The translations under genes and the position numbers were made by a program. Shown here one piece after another: positions 11,301 through 18,058 of a DNA stretch of 64,000 nucleotides. The notes below the pieces were generated by a model, which was given only the letters and a program-made list of their open reading frames with translations, was not told the origin of the DNA and did no database searches. Every line of letters begins with the position of its first letter. Within the stretch, counting starts at the first letter, position 1. Origin of the DNA: Pseudoalteromonas luteoviolacea S2607. GTDB taxonomy: Bacteria > Pseudomonadota > Gammaproteobacteria > Enterobacterales > Alteromonadaceae. The DNA is taken from positions 1 to 64,000 of the forward strand of contig NZ_AUXV01000019.1 in the NCBI RefSeq assembly GCF_001625575.1, given 5' to 3'.

Positions 11301-12775
11301 TTTGTATAGATAATGATGCACTTTTCGAAAGTTGTTCAAATAATAACCCTGAAATAACCGTTTCTCCAGAGCAGCTGTCCAATATCATTTATACGTCAGG
11401 TAGTACTGGCACACCAAAAGGCATTATGATTGAACATCGCAATATGACGCGCTTGTTTGAACAGTGTCCTGAAGCAATGAAGCGAACAGCGCAAGATATT
11501 GGGTGTGCTTTCCATGCTTATGTTTTCGACGTTTCTGGTTGGGAAATGTGGGGAAGTTTACTACATGGGGGCCAGCTAGTAATTATTCCTAAAGCGTTCA
11601 TTCAAGACATGCATTCACTTTACAACCTTCTGGTTGAGGAGAAAGTGACGCATTTATCTATGACTCCTTCTGCGTTTTATACCTTGCAGTCACTCTTTGA
11701 ACTTAAAGATCACAAGCTGTCGTTAACGAACGTAAACTTAGCAGGTGAAGCGCTACAATTTAAGATGCTTAGCGATTGGTACGCCGATGATATTGAAAAC
11801 AGGCCTAAGTTTTTCAATGTTTGGGCGCCAGCTGAAGTAACTGTTTACGCGACAGCACGAGAAATTTCTAAGCAAGATATAGAAGTTGGTATCAGTAATA
11901 TTGGTGTGCCATTCAATGATATTGCGCTCAGTATATTAAACGAGAAGCATGAACCTCAGCCAATAGGTGTACCTGGAGAGTTATATGTTGGTGGTGAAGG
12001 TGTCGCAAGAGGGTATTTGAATAACCCTGAATTAACGGCGAAAAGCTTTATACCAAATCCAATAGTAAAAAGTGAAGATGATATTTGGTATCAAACAGGA
12101 GATATTTGTCGTTGGTTACCTGATGGTTCTTTAGAGTTTCTTGAACGTAAAGATAATCAAGTCAAACTTCGAGGGCTGCGAATAGAGTTGTCAGAAATCG
12201 AAGTTTGTTTAAATTCTCATTCGGGTATTAAAAATGCAGTTGTCTTGGTTGAAAATTCGGGGGCGAGTCAATATCTGGTCGCATATTTAGTAATTAATGA
12301 TGATGTAAATAGAGAGTCGTTGCTTATTGATATTAAGCAGATTTTAACTAATCAACTTCCTGCATATATGATACCTCAATCATACGCTGTAATTGATGAA
12401 ATTCCTGTCAACACAAGCGGTAAAATAGATCGTAAAGCACTGCAGTTACAAGTTAAAGAAATGCAAGACGAGTATATTGCTCCAAGAACTGAAACAGAGC
12501 ATGTTGTCCATGATATTTGGAGTGAAATTTTGGGTGTTGAACGCATTAGCGTTAATGCAAATTTCTTTGCTTTAGGTGGGCAATCTTTACTTGCAATAAA
12601 TGTAGTTAATAAGTTAATGGAAAGGTACGGTTTTGAGATAGAGACTAAGTTGATATTTGAATATAGTAGTGTAGAATCGCTTTCAGCCTTGATCGATAGT
12701 ATTAACATTATTGAAAAAAATGAAGTCAAAGAGAGTGTTTCACACAACGAAAATATAGTTGAATTAGAGCTCTAA
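5339..12775 (+). CDS. Hybrid PKS-NRPS, KS-AT-ACP-C-LLM-A-PCP
   Basis: At 2478 residues this carries one PKS and one NRPS module. The ketosynthase (~5-430) has the C179-H315-H353 triad, with NATCATS in place of DTACSSS. The acyltransferase (~520-840) has GHSLG at S620 and HAMH at 716-719, close to the malonyl-type HAFH. The ACP serine is S953. No KR, DH or ER is present, so a beta-keto intermediate is expected. The condensation domain has HHICSDN at 1145-1151 (G to N). Residues ~1497-1848 are a flavin-dependent luciferase-like monooxygenase of the MupA/Atu3671 type, inserted before the A domain. That A domain has an aberrant WAPAE (2162-2166) where YGPTE is usual; its code is about D-V-W-S-N-A-V-V-Y-K. 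The PCP is GGQSL, S2416. The tail ENIVELEL is acidic. The LLM probably oxidises the beta-keto unit (inference). Confidence 0.95.
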   Translation: MKAYNGLEIAVIGMAGRFPSAQNTEQYWRLLNAGAEGIRELEESELVEQGLDKSIISRDNYVKRSGFIDRKKFFDAELFGYSAGEAKYMDPQFSVFHEVVWEALETAGYTSEKYNGQIGLYGGASSNMRWLRKVNESLKGGSMADGYALASVNESGYLCSRVSHKLNLTGPAISNNATCATSLVNIHLACQGLNIGECDIALAGGVYIGALANQGYLYQEDMILSPDGVCRPFDALAKGTVPGEGCGVLVLKRLDDALEDNDNILAIIKGSAINNDGENKVGFTAPSVEGQAQVIGDALQRAEVEPESIKYIETHGTATKLGDPIEISALKQVFADVNESSIALGSVKSNIGHVGEAAGVAGAIKAILAMQHNTLPASLNYTHANPLLNIENSPFYVNGARKTWTGSEEEPLRAGVSSFGLGGSNAHVIFEEHQEKAYSGPSRRKHLISLSANTESALSGIENNLLQFLRTNANANLADIAYTLHLGRRNLKVKANFVVESIEDLMTQLEGKSKHTRTDPLTINKLCFLFPGQGAQYVNMGRELFDSEQVFKDAMLRGFTHYENITGVALNHILYPEDDYSASELVATEYVQPILFIFEYALVELLSHWGCIADTYLGHSLGEYVAACVSGVLSYEDALAIVTKRGQLVAGMQEGSMLAVATNEETLQSYLSDELSIAAINGSQRIVVSGDVELIEQLQSTLQANEISCTLLHTSHAMHSSHLNPMLEEFEEFVSGIELKAPLTPYLSNLTGDWIDGEQVQSPSYWVQHLRHAVRFKDCAQTLLSSKEYIFLEVGPGNSLCQLIAQNHDGHSVPPTCIATTDGAKRHQAHTELGMLLNGLCQLQRNGYEIDWKKYYEGETRCRIALPTYPFAETCYYSEELSRISSSATPSVSDTADEQPSNVVSDITQSDIAISDELGLTEVQSKLLAIWSKYLSNDTLKVDDNLLNLGVDSLMSIRVITEIRETFKVEMSLDTIFSLVSVEEQAEDIEKKLNVSSDEIVLPTIYATGKTELSSLSTSQQRLWMISQLEGKHSAYNNAFSIFIRDVCIDSLRKTLAEIVNRHTILRTRYVNVDGKPIQQVTDNLDVDIVTQDISHLPEHEKMDVAQALYNEFLLQPIPLEEGMMVRAFLIKFGDHRDLLTVSQHHICSDNWTVNILIQEMSKIYLSYLKGEEHTLPPLPIQYLDYADWQARWLGQNGLADQIKFWKEYLAGAPEVNNLPTDFKRPKYQSYRGSQYIKNLDNRVLGGLNRLSQEQSTTLYMTMQAAFSTFIGRYSNEDDVIIGFQVANRLQKEVEPLIGFFVNTLVLRSDLSGDPSFAEFLTKTKQNLLKCYSNAHLPFETLVDELNPERSLSYEPIAQIQLVYMDQSQEAGGRRSDYVDEELQTFESVSLTAPFSKYDLTLYFRVKENGIECVWEYATDLYKEDTIKRMADNFECLLSSIIKEPSQTVRTLPMLSQQEKVTQYLDWHAQDTNSLSNSVYQQVIASEQSVQQSDETMSFSLFYFASDAGDSREGKYDLLKQGAKFADQNGFEAIWTPERHFDAFGGLYPNPAITAAAIAGMTERVKIRAGSCVLPLHNPIRVAEDWSVIDNISGGRIGLGFAAGWSPKDFTLAPGRYDKRREDLQKGIATVKALWKGDVLEMPVDEGKVEEISIRPLPVQAEIPIWTTTAGHVDAFVRAGEAGQNVLTHLLGQSLDDLAEKIAAYREAWRRSGHKGSGTVTLLAHTFISDNEEVIYEHVKEPFKRYLVISAGSPQAIARLVGESADTVLSGDIEQSDELNAITERAFRRYYHSNALLGTVEKCTPTVERIAAAGVSEIACLIDFGVEESLVLENLENLNQLKEIFSESVKSQAEEIHAQSEAVSETQLCLHQQFERTVEQSPEAIALKLNGQVLTYGQLNDRANRLAHYLTDHHGVSSEQVVAICLDRSFEMYVAILAILKAGGAYLAIDPEIPQQRMQFILDEAQVSVILTRSEDAAAIKLESVATLCIDNDALFESCSNNNPEITVSPEQLSNIIYTSGSTGTPKGIMIEHRNMTRLFEQCPEAMKRTAQDIGCAFHAYVFDVSGWEMWGSLLHGGQLVIIPKAFIQDMHSLYNLLVEEKVTHLSMTPSAFYTLQSLFELKDHKLSLTNVNLAGEALQFKMLSDWYADDIENRPKFFNVWAPAEVTVYATAREISKQDIEVGISNIGVPFNDIALSILNEKHEPQPIGVPGELYVGGEGVARGYLNNPELTAKSFIPNPIVKSEDDIWYQTGDICRWLPDGSLEFLERKDNQVKLRGLRIELSEIEVCLNSHSGIKNAVVLVENSGASQYLVAYLVINDDVNRESLLIDIKQILTNQLPAYMIPQSYAVIDEIPVNTSGKIDRKALQLQVKEMQDEYIAPRTETEHVVHDIWSEILGVERISVNANFFALGGQSLLAINVVNKLMERYGFEIETKLIFEYSSVESLSALIDSINIIEKNEVKESVSHNENIVELEL

Positions 12776-12785
12776 TTTAATAGAT

Positions 12786-12820
12786 AAAATCAGACGGTTG
12801 CGTCTTTAGATTTTGTTTTT
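12786..12820 (+). terminator. Weak terminator or attenuator after the PKS-NRPS
   Basis: AGACG and CGTCT pair around a GTTG loop (12792-12805). The stem can extend through AAAATC and GATTTT with a 3-nt bulge and is followed by TTTGTTTTT. It lies between the hybrid synthetase and the transporter genes and could reduce, rather than abolish, read-through. Confidence 0.4.
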
Positions 12821-12918
12821 AGCCGTTACATTAACTATGTGACGGCAATATTTTCTAAACTAAGGTTCAAAAGGCGCAGTACTTATTTTTCCATTTTGCA
12901 GTATGAGGTAGTTATTGT

Positions 12919-14169
12919 ATGGACACGGTTGTTCAAAAGAAAACTAATTATAAAAAGTTTTCTACTAGGATTGTTGGCGCGATTATTTTATTCGGTGCTT
13001 GCGTGGCGGTATATAATGAATATAACTTAGGAGACTATTCATCCGTTAAATCTAATAGGGTGTCTACGTCCACAGTTATAAAAGGTAGCTTTGAAAATGT
13101 AGCTCCAGTAAGTGGGGCTGCTGAATCTTTAAATACGGTTTATTTAGATGCTATACGCGGCGGTATAATTGATAAAATTTATGTAGAAAAAGGAGATTTT
13201 GTCGAAGCTGGGCAGAAAATAATTGAATTCAAAAATACCGCATTCCAGCTAGAAGTGTATTCGCAAGAAGCACGAGTAAGTGAGCAGTTGGATATAAATA
13301 CGAATACTCGACTTTCAATAGACAGTAAACGTCTTAATCTAGAAACTGAAAGAAACGAAATTGAGTATGATATTACACGACTAAATCGCAAGCTGAAAAA
13401 CTATGAGCGATTAATCGATCAAGGCCATGTTAGCACGGATGATGTTGCGGCTATAAAAGAAGAGCTGGATTATAAAATTACCCAGTTAGGCATTATCAGA
13501 GAAGAACAAAAAAGTGAAGATAGTGTCAGGGGTGAGAAAATTGGTCAGCTACAAGAAAGTGAACGCAGACTAAAAGAGCACCTAAATATCATACGCTCGA
13601 GTTTGGACGATTTAGTAGTGAAGGCGCCTATTTCCGGACAAGTTACATCCCTAAATCTCAAGCTGGGTGAATCTAAACCTCGTGGCGAACACCTAGGTAA
13701 AATTGATCAAATAGATAGCTTTAAAATTGTTGCTGAAGTCGGTTCATTCTATGTCTCCAAGGTAAAGGAAGGTGTAAAAGGCAGCATTGATTATCAAGGT
13801 AAATCTTATAAATTGTCTGTTGATAGAGTCTATCCAGAAATTGTAAATGGTACTTTTAAAGTCGACCTTGCATTTGTGGACCCTCAGCCTGAAGACATTA
13901 CCAGTGGCCAGAACTTCATTGTGAAACTCGAACTTTCTGAACCTGTTTCATCTTTGATGGTGAGTAACGGGGCGTATTATCAAGACACTGGTGGTAAATG
14001 GGTGTTTGTTCTTGACCCTGAAACCAATACTGCAGTTAAAAGGAATGTAAAGCTCGGCCGTAAAAACGATAAATATGTCGAAGTTATTTCTGGATTAGCG
14101 GTTAATGAAAAAATCATTTCTTCTTCTTATTCAAATTTCCTAAATTCCGAGAAAGTAATACTAGAGTAA
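12919..14169 (+). CDS. MacA/HlyD-type periplasmic adaptor (membrane fusion protein)
   Basis: This 416-residue protein is the periplasmic adaptor of a tripartite efflux system. An N-terminal membrane anchor (~residues 14-33) is followed by the first half of a lipoyl-like domain (GGIIDKIYVEKGDFVEAGQ). A long charged alpha-helical coiled-coil hairpin spans roughly residues 105-220. The second lipoyl half (VKAPISGQVTSLNLKLGE) and beta-barrel and membrane-proximal regions complete the fold. In the MacA family this part links an inner-membrane ABC transporter to a TolC-like channel. The two ABC genes follow directly, supporting a MacAB-type assembly; no TolC homologue is in the window. Position inside the NRPS cluster suggests export of, or resistance to, the product (inference). 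The substrate cannot be read from the sequence. Confidence 0.88.
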   Translation: MDTVVQKKTNYKKFSTRIVGAIILFGACVAVYNEYNLGDYSSVKSNRVSTSTVIKGSFENVAPVSGAAESLNTVYLDAIRGGIIDKIYVEKGDFVEAGQKIIEFKNTAFQLEVYSQEARVSEQLDINTNTRLSIDSKRLNLETERNEIEYDITRLNRKLKNYERLIDQGHVSTDDVAAIKEELDYKITQLGIIREEQKSEDSVRGEKIGQLQESERRLKEHLNIIRSSLDDLVVKAPISGQVTSLNLKLGESKPRGEHLGKIDQIDSFKIVAEVGSFYVSKVKEGVKGSIDYQGKSYKLSVDRVYPEIVNGTFKVDLAFVDPQPEDITSGQNFIVKLELSEPVSSLMVSNGAYYQDTGGKWVFVLDPETNTAVKRNVKLGRKNDKYVEVISGLAVNEKIISSSYSNFLNSEKVILE

Positions 14170-14303
14170 CACTAGTAATTCAAACGAACTGAGCTGCAAG
14201 CTTTGAGATAAGAATTGAACAATTTGCTAAGCCAACAGGTTTGCAAATGGTGAGGTTCTTATCTGTGCTTGTACCTAAAAACAAATATATATGTAGTATT
14301 CAA

Positions 14304-14993
14304 ATGATAAAACTAACAAATATCTCTAAACACTATCGTACAGAAGAAGTGTTAACAACGGCTTTGATTGATATCAACTTTTCTCTTCCACAAGGAGAGT
14401 TTATGGCAATAATGGGCCCATCTGGTTGTGGTAAATCGACACTGTTAAATATCCTTGGCATGTTGGATGCACCATCAGAAGGACAGTATGAATTCATGGG
14501 TGAGGACATTGCTAATCATAAGGAAAGTCAGCTTGCCAAGATCAGGAAAGAAAATGTCGGCGTTGTATTTCAGGAGTTCAATCTGATTGATGAATTGTCA
14601 GTACTTGAAAATGTAGAAGTCGCGCTGCTTTACCACAAAATACCGAAATCAGAGAGGCGTGAATTGGCGTTAGAGATGCTTAAGAAGGTAGGTATGGACC
14701 ATCGTATTAAACACTACCCAGGACAGCTTTCTGGCGGTCAGCAGCAGCGTGTTGCAATTGCGCGGGCTTTAGTCAATAAACCAAAATTAATCGTAGCAGA
14801 TGAGCCAACCGGTAACCTCGACAGTAATTTAGGTAGAGAGATCATGGAACTGATTTCCGACATTAATAAGAGCGGAACATCTATTATCATGGTAACGCAC
14901 TCAGAGGACCATGCTAAATATGCAGACCACATTTTGACGTTGCTGGATGGTAAGTTAGTTTCAGGCTCTCTTGAGCAAAGCATCGCGTCTTGA
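14304..14993 (+). CDS. ABC transporter ATP-binding protein, MacB/LolD type
   Basis: This is the nucleotide-binding subunit of the MacAB-like exporter, 229 residues from the chosen start. It shows Walker A GPSGCGKST with K44, signature LSGGQQQR, Walker B with D166-E167 in ADEPTGNLDS, and the H-loop in MVTHSEDHAKYA. These are typical of the MacB/LolD/FtsE branch. The open frame extends to a TTG at 14241, but the family normally starts at MIKLTNISKHY, so the ATG at 14304 is preferred; neither start has a strong ribosome-binding site. It lies between the adaptor and the permease, 12 bp before the latter. Confidence 0.9.
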   Translation: MIKLTNISKHYRTEEVLTTALIDINFSLPQGEFMAIMGPSGCGKSTLLNILGMLDAPSEGQYEFMGEDIANHKESQLAKIRKENVGVVFQEFNLIDELSVLENVEVALLYHKIPKSERRELALEMLKKVGMDHRIKHYPGQLSGGQQQRVAIARALVNKPKLIVADEPTGNLDSNLGREIMELISDINKSGTSIIMVTHSEDHAKYADHILTLLDGKLVSGSLEQSIAS

Positions 14994-15005
14994 GTTGGGT
15001 GAAAT

Positions 15006-17417
15006 ATGATTTTAGATACCATAGTATTTTCACTTAAGCGGCTTGTACATAGCCCGTTATACTCACTGATTAACATTGTTAGTTTAGGTATTGCATTGGC
15101 GTGTGTCTTATTAGTTGGACTCTATGTCAATGACGAGTTTGAGTATGATAGTTTCTGGCAAGACTCAGAACAAATGTACAGAATTGAGATGAACCGAAGT
15201 TTTCAAAATGGTGATCAGGTTCATACAGCTTATACTTTCGGCACGGTGGTTCCTTTAGTGGAAACTAATTTGTCTGAGATTGATAGTGCAACGAGATTTG
15301 GGCATTTTAGCTTTCTGGTGTCAGCTGATAACAACCGTTTTTATGAGAAGTTGCTGTTTGCAGATCCTGGCGTTGTAGATGTTTTTGGGCTTGAGTTTTT
15401 AGAAGGTGATGAAACAAATGCATTTAGTCAGCCAAACTCGGTGATTATAACAGAAACCATGGCTGATAAATTGTTTCCAAATAGCCATGCATTGAACCAG
15501 ATGGTTTGGTTGGACGGAAAGCATCAAATGCAAGTTGCAGGCGTCATTGCGGATATACCTGATAACTCTCATTTAGAGTTCAGTCTATTTGCACCGATGG
15601 AAAGTGCTAAAAACATGTATGGTAACGGTATTATAAACTGGAACTATTCAAACCAAAGTAGTTACGTGAAACTAAAAGAGGGCGTTGACCCTCAACTACT
15701 AGAAAGAGAGATTACTCAACTCATTAGTATGAATGCACCTGAGTCACTTTCCACGAGAGTAGAATTTGAGTTAAAACCTGTAGCAAGTATTAATCTTCAC
15801 GCCCAAGATGGCAAAGGCTTGCAAATAATCTATATTATCTCGGCAGTAGCACTGGCTATTTTATTGATGGCCTGTGCCAATGTGGTCAACTTGGCGACAG
15901 CGAGAGGCGCAGAGCGCGCGAAAGAACTTGGTATTCGAAAAGCGGTTGGTGCTAGTCGCGGCGATTTGTTTTCCCAATTTATTATTGAATCCTTCATACT
16001 TTCATTTTTTGCGTTGTTATTCTCTATCTTGATTTCTTATTACTTGCTTCCAATAGTGAATTCAATTACGCAAAAATCGATGACGTTAGATCTGTTGAAT
16101 AATGCAGGTCAAATTGCGTGGTTGGCATTGCTATGTTTGATTACGGGCCTATTATCAGGTGCTTACCCAGCATTTATGTTGTCCAAGTTCCAACCAGCAC
16201 ATGTTTTGAAAGGAAATATGACGTTTGGTCAAGGCTCAATGTTGGTGCGAAAAGCAATCGTTGTATTGCAGTTTGCAGTTTCTATTGGTTTGGTGATTAT
16301 GACGCTAATCATTTACAACCAAGTTAGCTTCTTGAAAAATATGGACTTAAAGTTTGATAAAGAAAATGTTGTCGTTATTAAGAATATCAATTGGACTGAT
16401 ATTGCACCGCATTACAAAACACTGCAAGCTGAGCTTGAGAAGCACCCTGATGTGTTAAGTGTAGGTGGTTCAACTGAAGTTCCTGGAGTGGATTATAACG
16501 TTGTAGGAACGTACACTTTAAAGGGACAAAGTGAAACAAATTCGATTTCTTTAAATCGTTTAGATATGGATTATGGCTTCTTTGATAGTTACAACGTAAA
16601 GCTTTTAGCTGGCCGTTTATTCTCTCGACAGTATCCTTCAGACTTGGTTAACCCAAGTTCAGAAGGTGGTGCGAACCAGTTTAACATTATTATCAATGAG
16701 TTAGCTATGCGAAAGCTAGGCTTCGAGAATGCCAATGACGCATTAAATCAGAGTATTGAACGCATTCAGCCTTCGCGTTTACCATTCTCCTTCAAGATTG
16801 TTGGGGTTGTTGAAGACTTCCATATGCTTGCTGGTCATGGACCTATTAAGCCATATGTATTCATGGTGAGAACAAATGGGTTTGTACATGCTTCGGTAAA
16901 ACTGTCTGAAACAGGCTTCGCCGATGGTCTTGCACATTTAGATCAAACTTGGAATAGCATTTATCCTCAATACCCTATTGTGAGGTCGTTTATTGAAGAT
17001 GATTTGGATCTGGACTTCGAGCAATGGGAAAGCTACCGAGTAATGATGGTTACACTTGCTATTGTGACGACTATAATTTCATGTTTTGGTGTGTTTGGCC
17101 TTGTGTCTTACTCAACGAAACATCAGAAAAAAGAGATCAGCGTCAGGAAAGTCGTTGGCGCTTCTGCATGGGATATTACTTTACTGTTTAATCTTGGTTT
17201 CTTTAAGCTATTGGTGATTGCAAACTTGATTGCATGGCCTGTAGCTTACATGTTTTCAAGTCGTTGGCTAAGCGAGTTTAGCTACAAAGCAGGCCTCGAT
17301 CCAACATTATTTATTGGGGTTGGGGTGGTATCAATATTATTGACATCACTGATAACTAGTTACCACACTGTCAGGATTGCAAACACAAAACCGGCTCTAG
17401 TATTCCATACCAACTAA
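15006..17417 (+). CDS. FtsX/MacB-family ABC permease (two-half type)
   Basis: An 803-residue inner-membrane permease. It has an N-terminal transmembrane helix (~18-42), a large periplasmic MacB_PCD-like domain (~45-265), a block of transmembrane helices (~270-390), then a second helix (~418-440), a second periplasmic domain (~450-670) and a final helix block (~680-790). This duplicated MacB_PCD-FtsX layout is about twice the length of LolC and larger than E. coli MacB permease regions, and matches the two-half permeases common in marine bacteria. The conserved cytoplasmic stretches KELGIRKAVGAS and KKEISVRKVVGAS mark the two FtsX halves. It pairs with the ATPase immediately upstream and the adaptor before that. 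Likely role: efflux of the cluster product or a precursor (inference). Confidence 0.9.
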   Translation: MILDTIVFSLKRLVHSPLYSLINIVSLGIALACVLLVGLYVNDEFEYDSFWQDSEQMYRIEMNRSFQNGDQVHTAYTFGTVVPLVETNLSEIDSATRFGHFSFLVSADNNRFYEKLLFADPGVVDVFGLEFLEGDETNAFSQPNSVIITETMADKLFPNSHALNQMVWLDGKHQMQVAGVIADIPDNSHLEFSLFAPMESAKNMYGNGIINWNYSNQSSYVKLKEGVDPQLLEREITQLISMNAPESLSTRVEFELKPVASINLHAQDGKGLQIIYIISAVALAILLMACANVVNLATARGAERAKELGIRKAVGASRGDLFSQFIIESFILSFFALLFSILISYYLLPIVNSITQKSMTLDLLNNAGQIAWLALLCLITGLLSGAYPAFMLSKFQPAHVLKGNMTFGQGSMLVRKAIVVLQFAVSIGLVIMTLIIYNQVSFLKNMDLKFDKENVVVIKNINWTDIAPHYKTLQAELEKHPDVLSVGGSTEVPGVDYNVVGTYTLKGQSETNSISLNRLDMDYGFFDSYNVKLLAGRLFSRQYPSDLVNPSSEGGANQFNIIINELAMRKLGFENANDALNQSIERIQPSRLPFSFKIVGVVEDFHMLAGHGPIKPYVFMVRTNGFVHASVKLSETGFADGLAHLDQTWNSIYPQYPIVRSFIEDDLDLDFEQWESYRVMMVTLAIVTTIISCFGVFGLVSYSTKHQKKEISVRKVVGASAWDITLLFNLGFFKLLVIANLIAWPVAYMFSSRWLSEFSYKAGLDPTLFIGVGVVSILLTSLITSYHTVRIANTKPALVFHTN

Positions 17418-17434
17418 CCGTTTATACAAAATAC

Positions 17435-17470
17435 AAGCATAGGAATACACTTCATTCCTATGCTTTATCT
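17435..17470 (+). terminator. Terminator after the MacAB-like operon
   Basis: A perfect 12-bp stem, AAGCATAGGAAT and ATTCCTATGCTT (17435-17446 and 17454-17465), with a 7-nt loop and a short T-rich tail, follows the permease stop by 18 bp. It closes the 1789-17417 transcription unit. Confidence 0.75.
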
Positions 17471-18058
17471 ATTATCCTGATCTTCATGCTTTGAGCCTTT
17501 TAACTCCATATAATATATCTCAAACAAAATAGTTTTCACTAAACTATTATTAATTCAATGCTTCATATAGCAGCCTAATTATAGCTTTGATGTGTTTTTC
17601 ATATTAAATTCTTTATGAGGAATTTTGCTTTTCCACTCTGGTTCTTAATCCATTAATTTTATAGAGGGTGGTGAAATTAATAACTTTTATATGGCATTTC
17701 TTAAAGGGCTGAGCGAAGTTGTTTAGATATTCATGTCGCATCATAGATGCATTGTAAAAGTGGAGGTGTTATAGAGAAATATTGAAAATGTCTGGTTAAT
17801 CTTAAAGGGGGTTAGAAAGGTATTTCCTTATAAAAGGCTAAATTTCAATTGAAACTTCACGCTGCACTAGACTTAATATCGCTTGGTAATTTAATACTAT
17901 CCTGTTAAAATCAATAGACTATTGATGAGCTTACTACTAACTTTAAGAAACTATATATATTTCAAGTTTTTGGGTTTAATTATTATTGATAATTTATAAA
18001 GTAAAAAGAGTGGTTCGTAAAAGTACAAAATACAGATATAAGGAATGTAAGTCGTAGT
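17471..18058. other. Non-coding gap upstream of the TE-containing NRPS
   Basis: This 590-bp AT-rich stretch contains no supportable gene. It includes a 12-bp palindrome, TTTCAATTGAAA, at 17843-17854; its right half is part of a weak promoter-like pair, TTGAAA with TAATAT 19 bp further on. AAGGA at 18040-18044 is rather far (14 nt) from the NRPS ATG. A promoter for the next gene is expected here because of the strong terminator on the left, but no clear one is visible. Confidence 0.5.

Noticed and set aside
14241..14303. Upstream TTG start giving the ABC ATPase 21 more residues
   Set aside because: The family begins at the MIKLTNISKHY segment and the extension has no conserved sequence or ribosome-binding site.
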